Source of the DNA: a virus
Strand: one strand, 5' to 3'
DNA: 31,381 nucleotides
IMG/VR virus record: IMGVR_UViG_3300044949_001749
Span: 1-31,381 of that record
Part shown: positions 21,176 through 28,805 of the stretch, one piece after another
Layout of the letters: every line of letters begins with the position of its first letter
How positions within the stretch are numbered: the stretch's first letter is position 1
The notes under the pieces: model-generated
The model's input: only the letters and a program-made list of their open reading frames with translations
Database searches by the model: none
What the model was told of the DNA's origin: nothing
Program-made: the position numbers and the translations under genes

Positions 21176-21204
21176 TTGAAAAATCTAAATAGATCTTGTA
21201 AACT
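21176..21204 (+). promoter_or_regulatory. Candidate host-type promoter for the clamp gene
   Basis: TTGAAA (21176-21181) and TAAACT (21199-21204) are 17 bases apart. The -35 box is good and the -10 box is weak. They sit in the 57-base gap before the clamp gene, which has a strong AGGAGA ribosome site (21212-21217). TCTAAATA (21184-21191) in the same gap could instead serve as a late-promoter core. Confidence 0.45.
21183..21194 (+). repeat. Inverted repeat ATCTA-AA-TAGAT inside the clamp promoter spacer
   Basis: A perfect 5-bp inverted repeat with a 2-base centre lies between the -35 and -10 boxes. Its size and place fit a dimeric repressor site, and it also contains the CTAAATA string. No regulator gene is visible nearby. 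Confidence 0.4.
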
Positions 21205-21222
21205 AACACATAGGAGAATACA

Positions 21223-21948
21223 ATGAGAGATCATCTACTTGACTTAGTAAGTCACACATACGACCTTGGCTGCATTGACTTGGTCAAAATTATCGGTGAC
21301 GATGCTACCACAGTAATCAACGGCTTGGCCGAAGATCGCAGTGTGGTCATCGAAGGACAGTTTGCAGGCCCTGTGCCAGAATTCATGGGCACGTTTGGCA
21401 TGCCCAATCTAAACAAACTAAAAATTCTTTTGAACTTGCAAGAATATCGAGAAAATTCCAAGTTAAGCATTACCAAGCGAGCAGCTGATAATCAACCCGA
21501 TGGCATCAATTTTGAAAATGCCTCAGGCGATTTTAAAAACAACTATCGTTTTATGGCTGCAGAGATCATCAACGAAAAACTCAAAACTGTGAAGTTCAAA
21601 GGAGTGAACTGGCATATTGAATTTGAGCCCAGCGCAGCAGCTATCATGAGACTCAAGATGCAGGCTCAGGCCAATGCAGAAGAAACTGTGTTTCAGGCTC
21701 GCACCGAAGGCAGTGATCTAAAATTCATGTTCGGTGATCACTCTACTCACTCAGGCAGTTTTGTGTTTGAAGCAGGAGTAAAGGGTCAACTCAAACGTGC
21801 CTGGTCCTGGCCTGTGAGCACTGTTATTTCTATCTTGAGTTTGACTGGAGACAAGGTTATGAAAATCAGCGACGACGGCGCTGCTATGATTACTGTGAAT
21901 TCCGGTGTTGCCACCTACAACTATATTCTGCCTGCACAGAGCAAATGA
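21223..21948 (+). CDS. 45: Sliding clamp (T4 gp45 type)
   Basis: A 241-residue protein, close to T4 gp45 (228 aa). It has the beta-rich two-domain pattern of a clamp subunit: MGTFGMPNLNKLKILLNLQE, then a central domain with FKNNYRFMAAEI and a C-terminal PVSTVISILSLTGDKVMKI strand-helix pattern. Three subunits form a ring that tethers the polymerase and, in T4, activates late transcription. The polymerase here carries a matching C-terminal peptide. The gene has its own candidate promoter and a strong ribosome site. The clamp-loader genes 44 and 62 are not in the window. The stop overlaps the sulfotransferase start by ATGA. Confidence 0.88.
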   Translation: MRDHLLDLVSHTYDLGCIDLVKIIGDDATTVINGLAEDRSVVIEGQFAGPVPEFMGTFGMPNLNKLKILLNLQEYRENSKLSITKRAADNQPDGINFENASGDFKNNYRFMAAEIINEKLKTVKFKGVNWHIEFEPSAAAIMRLKMQAQANAEETVFQARTEGSDLKFMFGDHSTHSGSFVFEAGVKGQLKRAWSWPVSTVISILSLTGDKVMKISDDGAAMITVNSGVATYNYILPAQSK

Positions 21949-22628
21949 ACCCGGCATTAAAAGATCGAGGCTATGGAGAGTTTTCAGGACTATTAAGTCC
22001 TGGTAAAACCAAATTCATAGTTAACATTCCCAAAAATGCCAGTAGCTATATTCACAACTGGGCAAAAGAATACGGATGGTTAACTACAGCTTTGATCAAC
22101 GATGACTGGAATGCTGTGAATCAAATCACAGTTGTTCTAAGAGATCCAGTAGAGCGCTGGATCAGCGGCATGGCACAATACTTGAAAACTTATGTGCTAT
22201 GCCCCGTGGGAGTCAATGGACCGATATACCCTGATTCGCCTCGGGCTTATCATGCGGGAAACAATCCTTTGTCTGCACAAGAATTTATTGATCTTTACAA
22301 TCTGTCAACAGAGAGATTGATATTTGATAACGTATACAGATTCGACGATCATGTTTGGCCGCAGTATGCATTTTTTTACAATCTTCGTCCATATGCAGAA
22401 AGAAAATATTTTTTTCTAGATCAAAATTTTGATAAAAATTTTTCGCCCTACGTCGGTGGCTTGCCTATCCCTGACTTAGATCGCAATGAAGGTGCAGCAG
22501 ATCCCAATACAAAAACTCTTCAGATGTTTTTGAAAAACTTGCTAGACAGTCGACCTGATCTATTGGATCGAGTCAAAGATGCATACAAAGAAGATTATGC
22601 TTTAATTAAACAAGCATTTAATAAATGA
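21945..22628 (+). CDS. Sulfotransferase-family protein (PAPS-binding motifs)
   Basis: A 227-residue protein with the two PAPS-contact motifs of the sulfotransferase-2 type family: IPKNASSYIH (28-37), equivalent to the 5'-phosphosulfate loop PKxxSSS, and VLRDPVERWISG (64-75), equivalent to the 3'-phosphate motif RDPxxRxxS. The C-terminal half is helical. Such enzymes move sulfate from PAPS to sugars, peptides or small molecules. The acceptor is not readable here. ATGA overlaps tie it to the clamp upstream and to the TGT/DpdA-like gene downstream, so its product may be needed together with the DNA-modification enzymes. A tail- or surface-glycan sulfation role is the main alternative. Confidence 0.8.
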   Translation: MNPALKDRGYGEFSGLLSPGKTKFIVNIPKNASSYIHNWAKEYGWLTTALINDDWNAVNQITVVLRDPVERWISGMAQYLKTYVLCPVGVNGPIYPDSPRAYHAGNNPLSAQEFIDLYNLSTERLIFDNVYRFDDHVWPQYAFFYNLRPYAERKYFFLDQNFDKNFSPYVGGLPIPDLDRNEGAADPNTKTLQMFLKNLLDSRPDLLDRVKDAYKEDYALIKQAFNK

Positions 22629-24208
22629 CACAAGACAATCTAACTGCCAAACAAAACGACTATGCTGTGTTTCTCCCGGCTATCTCTGGCTTCTACGCCA
22701 CATTCATAGGCAAACAACGCAATGAACCTTATGTGGATCCCGCCAGATTTCCTCAGGGTCTCTCGGATATGGAACAGCTTAATTGGCTTAACTCCACAAA
22801 GGCCCTATTTCCCTATCAGTGGTCACTCTACTCAGGAGGACATGCTAATCTGGATCTGGCAAAGCAGGATTGGTCAGAGGACATGGTACGAAATCGGGAG
22901 CCTGGGACTTTTATACTGGGGGACTCGGGCGGCTTTCAGATTGCTAAGGGACTTTGGGAAGGCGACTGGAAAGCTAACAGTGGTTGTGTAAAGGCTCAAA
23001 AGAAAAGAAGTTTAATTCTTAACTGGTTGGACAATGTGGCTGACTATGGTATGATCTTGGATATTCCCACCTGGGTTATTCACGATAAAAAAGCATCCGA
23101 AGCCTGTGGTATTTCGACATTGGAAGAAGCTGTGGCAGCTACCAAGTTTAACAATGAATACTTCATGACCCACCGTCGAGGCAAGAACAACGGTGGTGCC
23201 CGGTTTCTAAACGTGCTGCAAGGCGATAATCACACGTCGGCCGAAGCATGGTATCAAGAGATGAAACAATTTTGCGATCCCACAGTCTACCCCGACACGC
23301 ATTTTGACGGGTGGGCCATGGGAGGACAAAACATGTGTGATGTGCATCTGGTCCTCAAACGACTAGTGGCACTGCGCTATGATAACTTGCTGCAAGAAGG
23401 TGTGCATGATTGGATGCACTTCCTGGGAACCAGCAAGCTAGAGTGGGCAGTTCTCTTAACTGTTATTCAACGTGCCGTAAGGAAATATGTCAACCCAAAC
23501 TTTACCATCTCTTTTGACTGCGCATCCCCATTCCTCGCAACAGCAAATGGACAAGTCTACTTCGAAAATGTGTTCCCACAAGACGGCAAGTGGTCGTATC
23601 GCATGGCTCCTTCAGCCGATGACAAAAAATATGCCACAGACACACGGCCCTGGGCACAAGGTGTAGTTGCAGACGGTATCTATCCTACATGGCAAGATTC
23701 TCCCATCAGCAACATGCTGACAATGAAGGATATCTGCATTTACCGACCAGGTGATCTAAATAAGATTGGCAAGGAAGGTTCCACCAGTTGGGATAGTTTT
23801 AGCTATGCTCTGCTCATGGGCCACAATGTCTACATGCATTTGACTGCTGTGCAAGAAGCCAACAGACGTTTTGATGCAGGCGAGCATCCGGCCATGATGA
23901 GATTTTCGGGCACCAAAGGACGATTGGGTGACTTTTCTTACTTTGAAGATATTGTAGAGCAGATCTTTGCTGCGCCCGATCGATCAACGTCTGAGCAGAT
24001 AATCGACAAATACAGTCGATACTGGATGGACATTGTGGGCACACGTGGATTCAAAGGTGACAAAACCGTGAATGCACGAACACAGTTCAACAGTTTGTTC
24101 GATGTGGTTGATCAATCTACATCTGCTGTTGTAAACTCTGACCATACAGAAGATTTCTCAGCCGACGAAATAGACAATCTAAATAAACTCGAACATGAAC
24201 AGACCTGA
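22625..24208 (+). CDS. dpdA: TGT/DpdA-like guanine transglycosylase
   Basis: A 527-residue protein with the tRNA-guanine transglycosylase signature: ILGDSGGFQIAKG (catalytic D100), ILDIP (D146), LQG (199-200), WAMGG (230-234), MHFLGTS (264-270) and SFDCASPFLATANG (nucleophile D298). In TGT enzymes the D298-type Asp attacks the glycosidic bond and swaps guanine for a 7-deazaguanine. The CxCxxC zinc site of bacterial TGT is absent after residue 300, as in divergent, phage-borne DpdA proteins that act on DNA. GTP cyclohydrolase I and a QueD-like gene nearby support a 7-deazaguanine route. The C-terminal 150 residues are outside the shared core. It could instead modify tRNA. Confidence 0.8.
   Translation: MTQDNLTAKQNDYAVFLPAISGFYATFIGKQRNEPYVDPARFPQGLSDMEQLNWLNSTKALFPYQWSLYSGGHANLDLAKQDWSEDMVRNREPGTFILGDSGGFQIAKGLWEGDWKANSGCVKAQKKRSLILNWLDNVADYGMILDIPTWVIHDKKASEACGISTLEEAVAATKFNNEYFMTHRRGKNNGGARFLNVLQGDNHTSAEAWYQEMKQFCDPTVYPDTHFDGWAMGGQNMCDVHLVLKRLVALRYDNLLQEGVHDWMHFLGTSKLEWAVLLTVIQRAVRKYVNPNFTISFDCASPFLATANGQVYFENVFPQDGKWSYRMAPSADDKKYATDTRPWAQGVVADGIYPTWQDSPISNMLTMKDICIYRPGDLNKIGKEGSTSWDSFSYALLMGHNVYMHLTAVQEANRRFDAGEHPAMMRFSGTKGRLGDFSYFEDIVEQIFAAPDRSTSEQIIDKYSRYWMDIVGTRGFKGDKTVNARTQFNSLFDVVDQSTSAVVNSDHTEDFSADEIDNLNKLEHEQT
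24178..24185 (+). promoter_or_regulatory. Late-promoter-like TCTAAATA inside the end of the dpdA-like gene
   Basis: TCTAAATA lies 9 bases before the ATG at 24195, within the last codons of the previous gene. Similar strings also occur deep inside genes (for example near 23755 and 28630), so this one has weak standing. Confidence 0.2.
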
Positions 24209-24713
24209 ACACGACAACATTGACTTTTTTACTGGTAAAGAAGTAGAACATACGCCTGCGTTTGGAAAACAAACTTTGTTTGTTGTGGGGGTGCATTCCG
24301 TCGACCGGATTCACCAATATATAGATAACAACCCATTCGGCATTGAGCATATCTATTTCGGTGCCAATCAAAGTTTTCCCAATCTCAAAGTCAACGATGG
24401 TGGCGAATGGGCTCGATGGGAACACATGATCTATCATTTTCTTGACAAGGATTTTTGGTGCACTCTGGATGTTGACATTGCTTGTGTGGAAGGACTAACA
24501 GAATCGGGCATGTGCGAGCGTCACAAGTTTATTCCAATGATTTCGGCCAAATTGCCCTATTTACAACAGCTGGGGTATAATGCTACAATCAAGATCGACG
24601 ACAAAGATTTTCAAGCAACCAATCCCGGTGTATGGTGCCATTCGGTTCAATCGTTGATTAAGCGCCGCGTGTTCACGCCCTGGGATCATTATACCAAAGA
24701 TCAACCGCTATGA
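24195..24713 (+). CDS. Conserved-looking protein in the modification block
   Basis: A 172-residue soluble protein. Notable segments are NIDFFTGKEVEHTPAFGKQT (residues 8-27), IEHIYFGANQSFPN, CTLDVDIACVEG, FIPMISAKLPYLQQLGY and IKIDDKDFQATNPGVW. The alternating strands and the acidic DVD suggest an alpha/beta fold, but I cannot assign a family. Radical-SAM QueE is ruled out by the lack of a CxxxCxxC motif. It overlaps the dpdA-like gene by 14 bases and the next gene by ATGA, and I recall similar proteins beside 7-deazaguanine genes in marine phages, so a role in base modification is a reasonable guess. Confidence 0.7.
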   Translation: MNRPEHDNIDFFTGKEVEHTPAFGKQTLFVVGVHSVDRIHQYIDNNPFGIEHIYFGANQSFPNLKVNDGGEWARWEHMIYHFLDKDFWCTLDVDIACVEGLTESGMCERHKFIPMISAKLPYLQQLGYNATIKIDDKDFQATNPGVWCHSVQSLIKRRVFTPWDHYTKDQPL

Positions 24714-24979
24714 TTACAAAATTAAAAAGACGATTTGCGTATTGGCTAATCGATGAAGATGTTCCGACTGTCGAAGTCGGCCGGGAAGACAGAGTGCTAG
24801 AGTCAAACTACATTAGAATTGATGTATATCGAGGCGACGGCGGACTTGCAGTTGAAACTTCGGTATACAACAAAAAGAAAGACACCAATTACATTGGATT
24901 CCATATCTTGCACGACGACAAAGATCTCGGAAATGCACTCAGCAAAATTATCACAGTAGAAAGTATCAAAGCACTATGA
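24710..24979 (+). CDS. Small beta-rich protein, function unknown
   Basis: An 89-residue protein with a basic N-terminal helix (ITKLKRRFAYWL) followed by beta strands (NYIRIDVYRGDGGLAVETSVY; NYIGFHILHDDKDLG) and a final helix (ALSKIITVESIKAL). It looks like a single compact domain with acidic loops. No motif identifies it. It is coupled by ATGA to both the 172-aa protein and the QueD-like gene, which places it inside the modification block. Confidence 0.65.
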   Translation: MITKLKRRFAYWLIDEDVPTVEVGREDRVLESNYIRIDVYRGDGGLAVETSVYNKKKDTNYIGFHILHDDKDLGNALSKIITVESIKAL

Positions 24980-25419
24980 TTCAAGCAGAACGCGAACAAA
25001 TCGAAAGAATCAAACAACACGCAGAGCGAAAAATCTGGGTCACATTCCGCAAAGAAGGTATCCATCGCTATCCCGCAGCAGCCACAGACCCGACCTTGGC
25101 CACAGGTGATGAGTATGATGTTAGCTTTCTTGGTGTTCCACATCGCCATATCTTCCACTTTTGTGTGTGGATCGATGTGCTGCACAATGACCGCGACATT
25201 GAATTCATTCAGTTCAAGCGTTGGTTAGAAAATCTTTATCGAAATGGCACACTGCAACTCGACTACAAATCTTGCGAAATGATGGCAGATGATCTCTACC
25301 TTCAGATTGCATCACGCTATCCTGACCGTGCGGTCTGGATCGAGGTCGCCGAAGATGGTGAAAACGGCGCACTCATCAAATATGAAACTCACCGACCTGT
25401 TCAATCTGTTAATATCTAA
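24976..25419 (+). CDS. QueD-like T-fold protein (6-pyruvoyl-tetrahydropterin synthase type)
   Basis: A 147-residue protein. H30 (KEGIHRYPAA), H56 and H58 (VPHRHIFHF) match the three-His zinc site of 6-pyruvoyl-tetrahydropterin synthase/QueD, though the usual HGH is HRH here. EFIQFKRWLENL corresponds to the DFxxLK helix. SCEMMADDLYLQI with WIEVAEDGENGALIKYE matches the final helix and the strand with the pterin-anchoring Glu. QueD makes carboxy-tetrahydropterin from the FolE product, the second step to 7-deazaguanines. The first His motif differs from the usual FxAAHxL, so another T-fold enzyme is possible. It is coupled by ATGA to the 89-aa gene. Confidence 0.55.
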   Translation: MIQAEREQIERIKQHAERKIWVTFRKEGIHRYPAAATDPTLATGDEYDVSFLGVPHRHIFHFCVWIDVLHNDRDIEFIQFKRWLENLYRNGTLQLDYKSCEMMADDLYLQIASRYPDRAVWIEVAEDGENGALIKYETHRPVQSVNI

Positions 25420-25431
25420 TAGGAAACTAAA

Positions 25432-25653
25432 ATGTCTAAACCCGCAATCAAACCCAATCCCAAAGTTGCTCAAATTCTAGAGGATCTTGATCGATTCCGA
25501 GAGTTTGTGATAGAATACGGTTATAGGTTCAACGAAGCGGATCTGTATAACTTCAAGAGTTATGCATGGCAACAATACAGCAAATTTACTTCAGGTAAAA
25601 GTGCCAAAAACATGTGGGACGAAGATCTCCGTCGTCTTGCTACCAAGTATTGA
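25432..25653 (+). CDS. Small helical protein, function unknown
   Basis: A 73-residue, mostly helical and highly charged protein (NPKVAQILEDLDRFREFVIE; FNEADLYNFKSYAWQQY). It has an AGGAA ribosome site (about 25421-25425) before the ATG. There is no membrane segment, leader or catalytic motif. I recall similar short proteins in T4-like marine phages without an assigned role. It is followed after 3 bases by the next gene. Confidence 0.65.
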   Translation: MSKPAIKPNPKVAQILEDLDRFREFVIEYGYRFNEADLYNFKSYAWQQYSKFTSGKSAKNMWDEDLRRLATKY

Positions 25654-25656
25654 TTT

Positions 25657-26088
25657 ATGAGTGAATCAAGAAAAAAAGATCAAGCGGACTTTGATCTAGA
25701 ACGCTTCGTTGACATGTTTGATGAAGCCGCAACCAGTTCTGATCCACGTGTGGTCAATGCACTACGCAGTCTCCTGATGATTGTGACACTGACACGTTCC
25801 GAGAGCCTCGTCAATGGTTTGCACGATCGAAATGCAGGACCATTGAGAAGATTATACGAAGAGGTGGGTCACCTAAATAGACGACTGCATCGCGTAGAGG
25901 ATGAGTTCCGTCAGTCTCGGGCTCAAAATTATTCAAACGATGCCAAGTATCCCAATGAAAAGTATTATACTATTCAATCTGCGGCGGAAATGAGTCAGAA
26001 AGTTGATCAAGATGTGTTGAATCAACTAAAACAAAATGCCGTGAATGCGATCGCCGGTGGCGCAATACAAGGACTTTACGACAAATGA
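25657..26088 (+). CDS. Helical protein with central coiled coil, function unknown
   Basis: A 143-residue protein. Residues 10-55 are helical (FDLERFVDMFDEAATSSDP then VVNALRSLLMIVTL), and residues 65-90 form a basic coiled-coil-like helix (LRRLYEEVGHLNRRLHRVED). The C-terminus is helical with a short Gly/Ala stretch (AVNAIAGGAIQGLY). No enzymatic signature is seen. The stop overlaps the glycosyltransferase start by ATGA, so it is translated with the sugar genes, though nothing shows it acts on sugars. Confidence 0.65.
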   Translation: MSESRKKDQADFDLERFVDMFDEAATSSDPRVVNALRSLLMIVTLTRSESLVNGLHDRNAGPLRRLYEEVGHLNRRLHRVEDEFRQSRAQNYSNDAKYPNEKYYTIQSAAEMSQKVDQDVLNQLKQNAVNAIAGGAIQGLYDK

Positions 26089-27278
26089 GAAAACTATTCT
26101 ACATGGGCTTGGAAAGTTACGAAGCCCGCTACACACTACAACTAACTGAATGGAATCGCCGTGTGTTTGAGCGCCGTGGACTGGATGTTGTCTACGTGCA
26201 CGGCAATACCATCGACAACAGCCAAGCTATCTCAGTGGGGCAGGTGCTGGATGCACACGGGCGCAGCTACTTTTCTATGAGCCAAATGATGAACTTGGTT
26301 CAAATGATGAAGAACGGCAAAGTCACTGGCGACGATGTGATCTATTTCGAAGACATGTTCCAGCCTGGATTCGAAAGCCTTGGTTACATCATGAATCAGA
26401 TTCCTCGCGAACAGTGTCCACGTATCTATGTTCGTTGTCTAGCACAAGCCATTGACCCTGATGACTTTGTGCATGTGTGGGGCATGGCTCGATGGATGGA
26501 TCTCTATGAACAAATGGTCAATGAAATGGTGGTTTTCTCGGGGGGTGCAGTATTGGCTACCAACGAGGAAATGGTCGCGCACATGCGCATTGCTGGATGG
26601 ACTGCTCCGATCTACAACATTTCCGGCCTTGCATTTGGAAAAACAGAAGTTCTTGGCCGTATTGGCGGGAAAGAAAACATCCGGTCGTTTGATAGCCGTC
26701 CGCGGAGGGTGGGTTTCGCAGCTCGGTTCGATCAAGAGAAACAACCTGGCTTTTTCATGGATCTTATTGAAATGTATCAGCGGTGGGCCAGTGAGCCATG
26801 TGAATTTGCAATATTCAGTGGAGGACCTCTCCGAAGCAACAATCCAGAGTATATTGAACGTGCCCGCCGTATGGAGGCGGAGGGGAAAATCAAGATTTAT
26901 GATAACTTGAAGAAAGATAGTTATTATGCTCTCCTTAACGATACTCGTGTGTTGTTTAATTGTGCTCTACAAGACTGGGTATCTAACACTGTATCCGAAG
27001 CAGATACTCTGGGATGTAACGTGTTGTATCCTGCTTATCGCAGTTTCCCTGAAAGTTTTGCAAATGACTCTGATAGGCTTTACATTCCCTGGAGTCTAGA
27101 AGATGCCTATGACAAGCTTCAGCCTCTGCTGAATGCACCACATAAACGCATGGGCAAGCTCAGTGACTGGACTGACGGAACTGTGGACCGTGTAGTTGAT
27201 ATCATTACCGGGCAAGGCGAACAGTGGAACAGGGCAGGCAATAGATATCGCGATCATGTTGCTGGAGCAAAGTATTAA
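26085..27278 (+). CDS. GT-B glycosyltransferase (GT4-like)
   Basis: A 397-residue protein with a GT-B layout. The N-terminal domain (1-190) includes VIYFEDMFQPG and a linker. The C-terminal domain opens with RRVGFAARFDQEKQPGFF (207-224), where R214 and K219 match the donor-phosphate residues of GT4 enzymes, and EFAIFSGGP (240-248) follows. SNTVSEADTLGCNVL (300-314) carries the GT4-type acidic residue (E305) that binds the donor sugar, then SLEDAYDKL. GalE and an aminotransferase directly downstream suggest a UDP-sugar donor. The acceptor could be modified DNA, a virion protein or a surface glycan. It starts by ATGA overlap with the preceding gene. Confidence 0.85.
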   Translation: MRKLFYMGLESYEARYTLQLTEWNRRVFERRGLDVVYVHGNTIDNSQAISVGQVLDAHGRSYFSMSQMMNLVQMMKNGKVTGDDVIYFEDMFQPGFESLGYIMNQIPREQCPRIYVRCLAQAIDPDDFVHVWGMARWMDLYEQMVNEMVVFSGGAVLATNEEMVAHMRIAGWTAPIYNISGLAFGKTEVLGRIGGKENIRSFDSRPRRVGFAARFDQEKQPGFFMDLIEMYQRWASEPCEFAIFSGGPLRSNNPEYIERARRMEAEGKIKIYDNLKKDSYYALLNDTRVLFNCALQDWVSNTVSEADTLGCNVLYPAYRSFPESFANDSDRLYIPWSLEDAYDKLQPLLNAPHKRMGKLSDWTDGTVDRVVDIITGQGEQWNRAGNRYRDHVAGAKY

Positions 27279-28226
27279 ATGGCAACAGTTATTGTAACCG
27301 GAAGTGCAGGTTACATTGGGGGGCAAACTGCCCTCCAACTTCGTGACCTCGGGCATGCAGTTTACGGTATTGACCGTAGAAAATCTCCTCAACATCTTGC
27401 CGAAGTTTGCAACGGATTTTTACATCAAGACTTTGCATCAGATATGGCATTGAGTTGGATTATCGGCAAACAACCCGATGCCATTATTCATTGTGCTGGA
27501 ACAAGTCTTGTTGGACCTAGCATGACTGATCCCGGCGAATACTACAACAATAATGTGGCAAAGACATTGAAACTGTTAGACGTTGTCAAGCGAGCATTAC
27601 CGAGAACTCGAATTATTTTTAGTTCCAGTGCCGCAACCTACGGCGAACCGACTATGATTCCGATCAGTGAGACTGAACCCACTGATCCAGTCAGTCCATA
27701 CGGCGAAAGTAAACTGATGATTGATATGATGCTTAACAGCTATCATCGTGCTTATGCTACTAACTTTGTGAGTTTTAGATACTTCAATGCCTGCGGTGCA
27801 GACCCCCAAGGTCGTCACGGTCAAGAACCTGGTGCCACACACATCATTGGACGAGTGTTAGAAAGCATCAGGGACAGTCAGGAGTTTACACTGTATGGCA
27901 ACGATTACGATACATGCGACGGAACTTGTGTTCGGGATTATGTGCATGTGGCTGATATTGCACAGGCACACATATTGGCCTTGTCTCCGTCAATTCCTGC
28001 AGGCATCTATAACCTTGGATCAAATCAAGGAACCAGCAATCGAGAAATAATCGCCACTGCTGAACGTATTACTGGTCAAACAGTTAAAATCAAACAAGGG
28101 CCCAGACGCCAAGGTGATCCGGATGCCTTGGTGGCCGACTCCAGCAAGTTCAATCAACTGGTGCGTTGGCAACGTTTCAATTTAGACGACATGATTCAGC
28201 ACGCATGGAATTGGTATGTTCGATAA
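27279..28226 (+). CDS. galE: UDP-glucose 4-epimerase family enzyme
   Basis: A 315-residue extended short-chain dehydrogenase. The NAD loop is GSAGYIG (G8-x-x-G11-x-x-G14). The catalytic triad is present: S116/S117 in IIFSSSAATYG, with Y141 and K145 in SPYGESK. The substrate domain has RYFNACGADPQGRHG and VRDYVHVADIA, typical of GalE. GalE interconverts UDP-glucose and UDP-galactose (or the N-acetyl forms). It is slightly shorter than most (about 330-340). It begins right after the glycosyltransferase stop and overlaps the aminotransferase by 11 bases, so the three form one sugar module. Confidence 0.9.
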   Translation: MATVIVTGSAGYIGGQTALQLRDLGHAVYGIDRRKSPQHLAEVCNGFLHQDFASDMALSWIIGKQPDAIIHCAGTSLVGPSMTDPGEYYNNNVAKTLKLLDVVKRALPRTRIIFSSSAATYGEPTMIPISETEPTDPVSPYGESKLMIDMMLNSYHRAYATNFVSFRYFNACGADPQGRHGQEPGATHIIGRVLESIRDSQEFTLYGNDYDTCDGTCVRDYVHVADIAQAHILALSPSIPAGIYNLGSNQGTSNREIIATAERITGQTVKIKQGPRRQGDPDALVADSSKFNQLVRWQRFNLDDMIQHAWNWYVR

Positions 28227-28803
28227 GATCTTAAAATTTGAACAAGAACTAGCAGAGTTTACTGGTGCACCTTATGTTGTCATGACTGACTGCTGCACTC
28301 ACGCCATTGAACTGTGTTTGCGGCATGATCGTGTGCAAGAACTGGTGATGACTCCCTACAGCTATTTGAGCATTCCCATGACCATGCACAAGCTGGGTAT
28401 TCGTTACTATTTTCGAGAAGAAGAGTGGATTGGAGAATATCAATTTCACGGCACAAGAATTTGGGATAGTGCTCGGCGACTTGAGCCCAATATGTATCGA
28501 GCTGGACAAATGCAATGTTTGAGTTTTGGGCATGACAAGCCTTTACACATAGGCCGCGGGGGTGCTATACTGTTAGACAACGAACAGACATATCGCAGAC
28601 TAATTCGTATGCGATATGATGGACGAGATCTAAATATATCGCCCTGGGTGGCACAACAGGAATTTGAAGTTGGATATCATTACAAACCCACACCCGAAGA
28701 AGCTGTGCAAGGACTTGCACTGCTACAAGGGTTACGCGAGTTTTGTCCTCCACCACGACCAGTTGCTTATCCAGATTTAAGAACTATCACTATTAGAGAT
28801 TAA
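28216..28803 (+). CDS. Very short DegT-type aminotransferase homologue
   Basis: A 195-residue protein, about half the usual 370 or so of the DegT/DnrJ/EryC1 family. Kept features are FTGAPYVVMTDCCTHAIEL (the N-terminal PLP-phosphate region), MTPYSYLSIPMT, WDSARRL with D84 (PLP pyridine contact) and CLSFGHDKPLHIGRGGAIL with K108, the expected PLP lysine. The small C-terminal domain is missing or reduced to about 60 residues. It may be a minimal aminotransferase or a dehydratase-like PLP enzyme acting on the nucleotide sugar made by the epimerase. There is no sign of a frameshift in the region, so it looks deliberately short rather than broken. Confidence 0.75.
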   Translation: MFDKILKFEQELAEFTGAPYVVMTDCCTHAIELCLRHDRVQELVMTPYSYLSIPMTMHKLGIRYYFREEEWIGEYQFHGTRIWDSARRLEPNMYRAGQMQCLSFGHDKPLHIGRGGAILLDNEQTYRRLIRMRYDGRDLNISPWVAQQEFEVGYHYKPTPEEAVQGLALLQGLREFCPPPRPVAYPDLRTITIRD

Positions 28804-28805
28804 CA

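Noticed and set aside
21945-22628. Kinase P-loop reading of the IPKNASS segment
   Set aside because: There is no GKS/GKT, and the later RDPVERWIS motif fits sulfotransferases instead.
23755-28640. CTAAATA strings near 23755, 25873 and 28630 as promoters
   Set aside because: They lie deep inside coding regions with no gene start following, so they read as chance matches.
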